From JAVEVF01 sp034005175 (GTDB lineage: Bacteria; Actinomycetota; Coriobacteriia; Anaerosomatales; SLCP01): DNA of 11,944 bases. A model generated the notes under the pieces. It did not search any database. It was not told the origin of the DNA and worked only from the letters and a program-made list of their open reading frames with translations. The stretch spans positions 1 to 11,944 of the forward strand of contig JAVEVF010000054.1 in assembly GCA_034005175.1 (NCBI GenBank), given 5' to 3'. Every line of letters starts with the position of its first letter. Position 1 is the stretch's first letter. Below are positions 6,519 through 11,944 of this stretch, piece after piece. The position numbers and the translations under genes are program-made.

Positions 6519-7610
6519 ATGGCAAAACACACCGTGACTCTCATACCTGGCGACGGCATCGGGCCGGAGCTCACCACTGCAATGACACGTGTCGTCGAGG
6601 CCACGGGCGTCAACATCGACTGGGACGTCGCCGAAGCTGGCACCGACGTCATGGAGAAGTACGGCACGCCGCTGCCCGCCCATGTGCTTGAGTCCGTGCG
6701 CCGCAACAAAGTCGCCATCAAGGGCCCCATCACCACGCCCGTGGGGACGGGTTTTCGCAGCGTGAACGTCGCACTGCGCAAGGAGCTCGACCTGTACGCA
6801 TGCGTGAGGCCTGCGTTCTCTATTCCTGGCTCCGGTGCGCGCTATGACGACATCGATCTTGTCATCGTGCGGGAGAACACCGAGGACTTGTACGCAGGCA
6901 TCGAGTTCGCCGAGGGAAGCGAGGGTGCGCGCAAGCTCATCGAGTTCGCCCAGGCCGAGGGTGCAGGCACCATCCGACCGGATTCAGGCATCTCGCTCAA
7001 GCCCATCTCGGTCATGGGCACGCGTCGTATCGTGAAGTATGCGTTTGACTACGCCATCGCCAATGGGCGCAAGAAGATCACGGCGGTGCACAAGGCAAAC
7101 ATCCTCAAGCACTCTGATGGGCTGTTCTTGAAGGTGGCTCGCGAGGTCGCCGAGGAGTATGCGCATACCGGCATCGAGTTCGACGACTACATCGTGGATG
7201 CGACCTCCATGCAGCTTGTGTTGCACCCCGAGTGGTGGGACGTGCTCGTGCTACCGAATCTCTACGGCGATATCGTCTCTGACATCGCAGCGGGGCTTGT
7301 CGGGGGCCTTGGCATCGCGCCGGGCGCCAACATCGGTGATGAGTGTGCGGTCTTCGAACCCGTACACGGTAGCGCGCCCAAGTATGCCGGCAAGGATGTC
7401 GCCAACCCCACCGCTGAGATTCTCTCGGCAGTGCTCATGCTGAACCATCTTGACGAGCCGGAGAGCGCCGAGCGTGTGTTGCGAGCGGTTCGCACGGTCA
7501 TCGGCCGAGGTGAGAAGGTCACCTACGACGTGAAACGGTCAAATACCGGAAGCACCGAGGGCTCGGTGGGCACTCAGGCGTTTGCTGACGCGATCATCGC
7601 CGAGCTGTAG
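6519..7610 (+). CDS. icd: Isocitrate dehydrogenase, probably NADP-dependent (isocitrate/isopropylmalate dehydrogenase family)
   Basis: This 363-residue beta-decarboxylating dehydrogenase starts at ATG with GGAGG 11 bases upstream. The substrate segment FRSVNVALRKELDLYACVRP gives S81, N83, R87 and R97, which correspond to S113, N115, R119 and R129 of E. coli isocitrate dehydrogenase. The ExxLLxxR pattern of LeuB is absent. Other active-site residues are R118, Y125, K192 and the metal-binding D227, D251 and D255. The cofactor positions read K288 and Y289 (HGSAPKYAG) and Y336 and R340 (VTYDVKR), matching NADP-type K344, Y345, Y391 and R395, while A295 is NAD-like. APGANIGDECA is identical to E. 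coli Icd. The reaction would be isocitrate to 2-oxoglutarate plus CO2. Its position next to leuCD could lead to a leuB label; the residues argue against that. Activity on homoisocitrate or a related acid is not excluded. Confidence 0.78.
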   Translation: MAKHTVTLIPGDGIGPELTTAMTRVVEATGVNIDWDVAEAGTDVMEKYGTPLPAHVLESVRRNKVAIKGPITTPVGTGFRSVNVALRKELDLYACVRPAFSIPGSGARYDDIDLVIVRENTEDLYAGIEFAEGSEGARKLIEFAQAEGAGTIRPDSGISLKPISVMGTRRIVKYAFDYAIANGRKKITAVHKANILKHSDGLFLKVAREVAEEYAHTGIEFDDYIVDATSMQLVLHPEWWDVLVLPNLYGDIVSDIAAGLVGGLGIAPGANIGDECAVFEPVHGSAPKYAGKDVANPTAEILSAVLMLNHLDEPESAERVLRAVRTVIGRGEKVTYDVKRSNTGSTEGSVGTQAFADAIIAEL

Positions 7611-7656
7611 GCGCGTTGCCGGCTCGGTGTGGCCGGAGCGGGACGGACGGGCAGCT

Positions 7657-8937
7657 GTGGATCCAACACAGGTCGAGGCAGAAGAGAAGCCGATAGACAT
7701 CCCCAGTTCGCCTTGGGAGTGGCTGCTTGCTGACAAGCGGCGGCTGGCGGTGGGTGTGGCTGGCGCTGTGGTGGCGCTGGGTGTGGCGGTCGCGCTTATC
7801 GTGGCTATGCTGAGCGGCCGTGGGGCGAAGGAAAGCACGGAGTCGACTGGCGGCACGCCTATCCCGCCAGCAAGCAGCACCGAGGCGACGCCTGGTGCAG
7901 AGAGCGGAGACGAGACGACTTCCGGCGCGGGAGAGCCGATTGGAAGCGGGGGGTCGGAGGAAGGCGAGACCGCAGCTGGAAAGAACGAGGACGCGCGGCC
8001 AGTGGCGCCCGGACGCGCACCGTACGTCGCGTATCGCTATGGCGGTCAGGTCTGGGTGTCGCGCGAGGACGGCACCGATGCGGTCATGGTAGCGGACTCG
8101 GCGCACGGCGATTTCGCGCTCGCCCCTGACGGAACGGCGCTCGCACTCATCGATGGCGGCGTGCTTTCCATCATCACGGTCTCTGACCGAGGGCGCGTTG
8201 AAGTGGGCCCGGCCCAGCCACGTGAGATCGCGTGGGCAGCTGATTCCTCCTCGGTGCTGTTCGTGCGTGGCCAGGAGAACGGCGAGCGCGTGGCTGACAT
8301 CTGGCGAGCGGCACGGCGACGGGGTTCCACACCGCTGAGGATTGCGCAGGGCACTGCAGCTCGGATCGGCATGGATGGCACCATCGCAGCGCTGCCTGCC
8401 AACGGCCCGGCAACCGACCCTGGCAAAGGAACCGTGTGGGTTCTTCCGTTGGGGCGCGACCCGCGGGCGGTGGCTACCCATGGTGTGGCCGCTGCTTTGG
8501 ACGTGCAGGAGGGGTTGGTCGCATATGCGGTCGCAGGGATGCGGTACACGGATGCCACGGGGGCCGAGAAGAGGATAGAACCCGAGGTGTGGGTGATGAG
8601 CACAGGTGGGACGAGCGCGCGCCGACTCGTGGGCAGGCCTGAGACGGCGCGCCCGTTTGGCTACGGGAACCTGATGCTCTCACCCGACGGGCAGTGGTTG
8701 CTCTACGCCGAGGTGGGGGACGACGGTTACTCGCGTGCATGGGTGGTGTCGGTGGCAGGCGGGGCGCCGATGCCGCTTACGGTGCGCCGGGACACCTACC
8801 CGTTGGGATGGGGCGCCGATGGGCGCAGTGTGTTCTTGATCGAGGGCAATGCGTTTCAGGGCGAGCCGACAGCCCTTGTGAGGGTTGGTGTTGACGGGCT
8901 GGGCCGACGCACCGTGGTGGAGGGAGCTGGCTTGTAG
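7657..8937 (+). CDS. Membrane-anchored TolB/WD40-like beta-propeller protein
   Basis: With the GTG at 7657 the protein has 426 residues. It has a short acidic cytoplasmic segment, then KRR followed by one hydrophobic helix (about 30-53), a Ser/Thr/Gly/Glu-rich linker to about residue 120, and a C-terminal domain of repeated beta-strand units. These units carry FALAPDGTALALIDGG, EIAWAADSSSVLFV, LMLSPDGQWLLYAEVG and LGWGADGRSVFLIEG, the SPDGxxLxY-like repeats of TolB/WD40-type propellers. The topology suggests a type II anchor with the propeller outside the cell. GTG 7627 and TTG 7582 (inside icd) are alternative starts; the ribosome site for 7657 is weak (GGACGG about 10 bases upstream). The ligand is unknown. 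It closely follows icd but has no obvious metabolic link and may be only a passenger of the operon. Confidence 0.72.
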   Translation: MDPTQVEAEEKPIDIPSSPWEWLLADKRRLAVGVAGAVVALGVAVALIVAMLSGRGAKESTESTGGTPIPPASSTEATPGAESGDETTSGAGEPIGSGGSEEGETAAGKNEDARPVAPGRAPYVAYRYGGQVWVSREDGTDAVMVADSAHGDFALAPDGTALALIDGGVLSIITVSDRGRVEVGPAQPREIAWAADSSSVLFVRGQENGERVADIWRAARRRGSTPLRIAQGTAARIGMDGTIAALPANGPATDPGKGTVWVLPLGRDPRAVATHGVAAALDVQEGLVAYAVAGMRYTDATGAEKRIEPEVWVMSTGGTSARRLVGRPETARPFGYGNLMLSPDGQWLLYAEVGDDGYSRAWVVSVAGGAPMPLTVRRDTYPLGWGADGRSVFLIEGNAFQGEPTALVRVGVDGLGRRTVVEGAGL

Positions 8938-8953
8938 AGGTCGGCAGCTACCC

Positions 8954-8981
8954 TTCACAACCACCACGCTAGTGTTATACT
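8954..8981 (+). promoter_or_regulatory. Sigma70-type promoter of the ilvD-ilvB unit
   Basis: TTCACA (8954-8959, five of six to the -35 consensus) is followed after 16 bases by TATACT (8976-8981, five of six to the -10 consensus). It lies just after the propeller gene and about 30 bases before the first helix of the T-box leader. Predicted transcription start is near 8988, which gives a leader of about 375 bases before ilvD. Confidence 0.75.
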
Positions 8982-9008
8982 GCGCACCTACTACGAGCTG
9001 AATACCGT

Positions 9009-9265
9009 GAGTGGCTAAGACGGGGAGTGACAGGGGCCGATCCCTGCTCCCAGCGAGTCGGGCATACGTGGAAGCCCGGCGCAGGACGTCTCATATGTGT
9101 CCCCCGAGCCACCTGGAAGAACGCTCCGGATCCTTTTGTGCGGATGACCTCCGACGGGGTCTTGAGCTTGTAAGCCGGGTCGGTGGCATCCGTTACCTGC
9201 CGCACGAGTGGGCGCAGCCGCGATATGCTGATGTCGCCGATCTCCGGTCTTTGCGGCCAGAGATC
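9009..9265 (+). promoter_or_regulatory. T-box riboswitch (tRNA-sensing leader) upstream of ilvD
   Basis: Stem I closes with GUGGC (9011-9015) and GCCAC (9108-9112). It carries a kink-turn (UAA bulge 9016-9018; tandem GA 9019-9020 against GA 9106-9107), then GGGG (9022-9025) with CCCC (9101-9104) and the AGUGA element (9026-9030). The distal end has AGCGAG (9052-9057) and CGGGC/GCCCG (9059-9063, 9074-9078) enclosing the GUGGAA loop, as in T-box leaders. Stem III is GACCUC (9146-9151) with GGGGUC (9156-9161). The tRNA-end-binding region is GGUGGCAUCCG (9182-9192), near the consensus GGUGGNACCG but with one extra U. GGUCGG (9178-9183) can pair with CCGAUC (9237-9242) as antiterminator, and CCGAUC overlaps the next hairpin. 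Placement before ilvD fits sensing of uncharged tRNA for Ile, Leu or Val. The specifier triplet is ambiguous: GUG (Val, 9097-9099) or CUC followed by A (Leu, 9090-9092). Confidence 0.75.
9239..9265 (+). terminator. Attenuator hairpin of the T-box leader
   Basis: GATCTC (9239-9244) pairs perfectly with GAGATC (9260-9265), extended by GG/CC after one mismatch, around a short loop. Its 5' arm shares 9239-9242 with the antiterminator strand CCGAUC, so the two folds exclude each other, as expected of a T-box switch. No U-run follows, so this is not a classical intrinsic terminator. It may act with Rho, or the control may be on translation. Confidence 0.4.
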
Positions 9266-9335
9266 AGTCATCACACGAACATCTGTCTTCTCCCACCACA
9301 GCGCCAGATTCAAGCTCGTGCGGCCGCCCCGGAGG

Positions 9336-9360
9336 TCCCTGACCGCATAAGGGAAGGTGG
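9336..9360 (+). promoter_or_regulatory. Hairpin overlapping the ilvD ribosome-binding site
   Basis: TCCCT (9336-9340) pairs with AGGGA (9350-9354) around a 9-base loop and covers the start of the purine-rich ribosome site GGAAGGTGG (9352-9360) that precedes the GTG of ilvD. Alternatively CCACC (9293-9297) can pair with GGTGG (9356-9360). Either fold would lower ribosome access. The rest of the stretch 9266-9335 shows no gene or repeat that I can support. Confidence 0.4.
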
Positions 9361-9363
9361 ACT

Positions 9364-11031
9364 GTGGAGCTGAGAAGCACGCTCATGAAGAGCGGGGTGG
9401 CCAAGGCGCCCCATCGCAGCCTGCTCAAGGCTGACGGGCTCACGGACGAGGAGATCGCGCGGCCACTTATCGCGGTCGTGAACTCGGCGAACGACATCAT
9501 CCCCGGCCACATCATGCTCGACAAGATCGCTGACGCCGTGAAGGCGGGCGTCTACATGGCAGGGGGCACCCCGCTCGAAGTCTCCACTATCGGCGTATGC
9601 GATGGCATCGCGATGAACCACGCTGGCATGCGTTACTCGCTTGCCAGCCGCGAGGTCATCGCCGACAGTGTCGAACTCGCCGTGCAGGCGCACGCGTTCG
9701 ACGCCATGGTGATGATCCCGAACTGCGACAAGATCATCCCCGGCATGCTCATGGCAGCAGCGCGGCTCGACATCCCTACGGTCGTGGTCTCAGGCGGGCC
9801 GATGCTCTCAGGCAGCCATCGCGGCAAGCACGTGGACCTCGACACGGTCTTCACAGCGGTCGGCCAGCTCAAGGCGGGCGAGATCTCCGAACAAGACCTG
9901 TGCGATCTCGAGGACTCCGCCTGTCCGACGTGCGGTTCATGCGCGGGGCTCTTCACCGCCAACTCCATGAACTGCCTCACAGAAGCAATCGGCCTCGGCC
10001 TTCCTGGCAACGGCACCATCCCAGCCGTGTATTCTGAGCGCATCAGGCTGGCCAAGCACGCGGGCATGAAGGTCATGGACATGCTTGCCCGAGACATCAC
10101 CGCCCGCCAGATCATCACGCCCGAGTCCATCCGAAACGCCATGACGCTCGACATGGCGTTCGGCGGCTCCAGCAACACCGTGCTGCACCTCACTGCCATC
10201 GCGCATGAAGCCGGCCACCCCATCACGCTTGATGACTGGTCGGCTGTCTCGGCGCGCACCCCTAACATCTGTCGCATCTCTCCCGCAAGCGATTACCATC
10301 TTGAGGACCTGTATGCGGCAGGCGGCATCAACGCCATCCTTGTGGAGCTAGACAAGGCTGGCCTCATCGAGCGCGATGTAATGACGGTCTCTGGCGTGAC
10401 GATGGGCGAGATCATCGATGCGTCAGCCAACCACGACACCGAGGTCGTGCGTCCCGTCGAGCGCGCGTACTACCCGGAGGGCGGGTTGCGTGTGCTGAAG
10501 GGCAACCTCGCGCCGAAAGGCTGCGTCGTCAAGCAATCCGCGGTGCCCGAGGCGATGCGCAAACATACAGGCCCCGCGCGCGTCTTCGACTCTGAGGAGG
10601 CTGCAGTGACAGCCATCTTCGGCGGTGACATCATGCCCGGCGATGTCGTGGTCATCCGCTACGAGGGTCCCAAGGGAGGGCCGGGCATGCGGGAGATGCT
10701 CACGCCCACCTCGGCGATCAGCGGCATGCCGTCGCTGGCGTCAAGCGTCGCGCTCATCACCGACGGGCGCTTCTCGGGCGCCACCAAGGGACCCGCCATC
10801 GGTCACGTCTCGCCAGAGGCCGCTGCGGGTGGCCCGATCGCGTACGTGGAGGAAGGCGACGAGATCGTCATCGACCTTGACGCCGGCACCATCACGGTGG
10901 CCGTCACAGAAGAACGGTTCGCGGACAGGCGCCGGCGCTGGACCGCGCCCGAGCCCCGCGTGACCAAGGGTTATCTGGCTCGCTATGCACGGTTTGTCTC
11001 CAGCGCTGATGAAGGGGCGGTGGTCGTATGA
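9364..11031 (+). CDS. ilvD: Dihydroxyacid dehydratase
   Basis: This 555-residue enzyme converts 2,3-dihydroxy-3-methylbutanoate and its methylpentanoate homologue into the 2-keto acids of valine and isoleucine. It needs an iron-sulfur cluster and Mg2+ and is cytosolic. Motifs are VVNSANDIIPGH near the N-terminus, NCDKIIPGM with C121, SACPTCGSCAGLFTANSMNC with C187, C190 and C193, and TDGRFSGATKGPAIGHVSPEAA with the catalytic-type S471. The PGH segment replaces the Cys-containing PCNxH of 2Fe-2S relatives, as in E. coli IlvD, so an oxygen-labile 4Fe-4S cluster is inferred. The start is GTG 9364 after GGAAGGTGG; MELRSTLMKSG fits the family. The T-box leader upstream should control it, and its stop overlaps the ilvB start. 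Confidence 0.96.
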   Translation: MELRSTLMKSGVAKAPHRSLLKADGLTDEEIARPLIAVVNSANDIIPGHIMLDKIADAVKAGVYMAGGTPLEVSTIGVCDGIAMNHAGMRYSLASREVIADSVELAVQAHAFDAMVMIPNCDKIIPGMLMAAARLDIPTVVVSGGPMLSGSHRGKHVDLDTVFTAVGQLKAGEISEQDLCDLEDSACPTCGSCAGLFTANSMNCLTEAIGLGLPGNGTIPAVYSERIRLAKHAGMKVMDMLARDITARQIITPESIRNAMTLDMAFGGSSNTVLHLTAIAHEAGHPITLDDWSAVSARTPNICRISPASDYHLEDLYAAGGINAILVELDKAGLIERDVMTVSGVTMGEIIDASANHDTEVVRPVERAYYPEGGLRVLKGNLAPKGCVVKQSAVPEAMRKHTGPARVFDSEEAAVTAIFGGDIMPGDVVVIRYEGPKGGPGMREMLTPTSAISGMPSLASSVALITDGRFSGATKGPAIGHVSPEAAAGGPIAYVEEGDEIVIDLDAGTITVAVTEERFADRRRRWTAPEPRVTKGYLARYARFVSSADEGAVVV

Positions 11032-11944
11032 GTGAGCGCATCACAGGTGCTGAAGCCCTCGTGAGGGGGCTTGCGGCCGAGGACGTGGACACGATGTTCG
11101 GGTATCCGGGCGGCGTCGTGCTCCCCATCTATGATGCCATCTACGACGCCGAGTCCATCCGCCACATCCTCGTTCGCCACGAGCAAGGTGCGATGCATGC
11201 GGCGGATGGGTACGCGCGAGTCACGGGCAAGCCAGGAGTCGCACTCGTCACAAGCGGCCCTGGCGCGACCAACACCGTCACCGGCATCGCGAACGCGTAC
11301 ATGGACTCCATTCCGCTCGTGGTGTTCACGGGGCAGGTGGCGACGAGCGTCATCGGCACCGATGCCTTTCAGGAGTCCGACATCACGGGCATCACGCTGC
11401 CTATCACCAAGCACAACTACCTGGTGAAGGACGTTGTTGACCTGCCCGATGTCATCAAGGAGGCGTTCCATATCGCCTCCACTGGAAGGCCCGGCCCCGT
11501 GCTCGTGGACCTGCCGGTGGACGTAAGCAAGGGTGAGGTGGACTTCGAGTGGCCGGCCTCAGTGAACCTGCCCGGCTACAAGCCCACGCAGCGCGGGCAT
11601 GCCAAGCAGATCAAACAGGCTGCTGACCTCATCACCAAGGCACGCAAGCCGCTCCTGTATGTGGGCGGGGGTGTCATCTCGGCAGGTGCGTCCAAGGAGA
11701 TCAAGGAGCTCGCCGAGCTCATGCAGCTGCCTGTGACGACTACGCTCATGGGCAAAGGCGCGTTTCCCGAAGACCACCATCTGTCCATCGGCATGCCAGG
11801 GATGCACGGCGCCAAATACACGAACTACTCGATAACCGTGACCGATCTGCTCATCGGCGGGGGCGTGCGCTTCGACGACCGGGAGACCGGCAAGCTCTCG
11901 GCTTGGGCCAGCAAGGCAAAGATCTTCCACAGCGACCTCGTTCC
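11028..11944 (+). CDS. ilvB: Acetolactate synthase large subunit, 3' end beyond the window
   Basis: The first 305 complete codons are present; the frame is open at the window edge. The ATG overlaps the ilvD stop as ATGA, which implies translational coupling. The product is the thiamine-diphosphate enzyme that joins pyruvate with pyruvate or 2-ketobutyrate, the first shared step of branched-chain synthesis. The N-terminal domain shows MFGYPGGVVLPIYDA, the catalytic E52 in RHEQGAMHAADGYAR, TSGPGATN, the FQE motif in TDAFQESD, and TGRPGPVLVDLPVDV. The central FAD-binding domain begins with KPLLYVGGGVISAG and reaches RFDDRETGKL. Two small departures from the usual sequence are DDRETG for DDRVTG and HSDL for HIDID near the window end. 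A regulatory subunit, ilvN, would be expected downstream. Confidence 0.95.
   Translation, partial: MSERITGAEALVRGLAAEDVDTMFGYPGGVVLPIYDAIYDAESIRHILVRHEQGAMHAADGYARVTGKPGVALVTSGPGATNTVTGIANAYMDSIPLVVFTGQVATSVIGTDAFQESDITGITLPITKHNYLVKDVVDLPDVIKEAFHIASTGRPGPVLVDLPVDVSKGEVDFEWPASVNLPGYKPTQRGHAKQIKQAADLITKARKPLLYVGGGVISAGASKEIKELAELMQLPVTTTLMGKGAFPEDHHLSIGMPGMHGAKYTNYSITVTDLLIGGGVRFDDRETGKLSAWASKAKIFHSDLV

Noticed and set aside
6519..7610. Labelling the dehydrogenase as leuB because it follows leuCD
   Set aside because: The LeuB substrate pattern ExxLLxxR is absent and the S-x-N-x-x-x-R pattern of isocitrate dehydrogenase is present at the equivalent positions.
9011..9373. A 120-codon open frame on the + strand across the leader before ilvD
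   Set aside because: It begins with GTG inside T-box Stem I, has no ribosome site or family resemblance, and overlaps the ilvD start; RNA structure explains the region better.
1..11944. CRISPR arrays, insertion sequences, tRNA or rRNA genes, phage or defence genes
   Set aside because: I saw no regularly spaced repeats, transposase or integrase motifs, or tRNA/rRNA signatures; the genes are continuous housekeeping and biosynthetic genes on one strand.

Overview
This GC-rich window carries densely packed genes, all on the + strand. The gene content suggests an anaerobic actinobacterium of the Coriobacteriia/Anaerosomatales kind: RlmKL-type rRNA methyltransferase, archaeal-type two-subunit LeuCD, an apparently 4Fe-4S-type IlvD and a T-box leader in a high-GC genome. 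The lineage is inferred from gene content and style and was not tested by any search.

Region 1 (1-3928) holds two overlapping genes. The first is an unusually long protein of 1001 residues: a complete bifunctional 23S rRNA methyltransferase (RlmL plus RlmK modules) joined in frame to a YgjP-type zinc metallopeptidase domain. The DNA encoding the join contains a perfect 11-bp inverted repeat. The second gene is a YihY/BrkB-family membrane protein that starts inside the end of the first.

Region 2 (about 3920-8937) looks like one transcription unit behind a TATAAT box that overlaps the stop codon of the BrkB gene. Its order is leuC-like, leuD-like, a small helical HEAT-like protein, an isocitrate dehydrogenase-like gene, and a membrane-anchored beta-propeller protein. 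The dehydrogenase occupies the place where leuB would be expected, but its substrate residues are those of isocitrate dehydrogenase. The hydro-lyase and dehydrogenase could therefore convert citrate to isocitrate to 2-oxoglutarate rather than make leucine. This is a hypothesis.

Region 3 (8938-9363) has no gene. It holds a good sigma70-type promoter and a long leader with the landmarks of a T-box riboswitch: a kink-turn at the base of Stem I, an AGUGA element, a distal AGCGAG/GUGGAA loop, a Stem III hairpin, and a UGG bulge in a helix that competes with a downstream hairpin.

Region 4 (9364-11944) holds ilvD and the 5' part of ilvB, joined by an ATGA overlap. They encode dihydroxyacid dehydratase and the acetolactate synthase large subunit of branched-chain amino acid synthesis, presumably controlled by the T-box. 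The ilvB gene runs off the window end.
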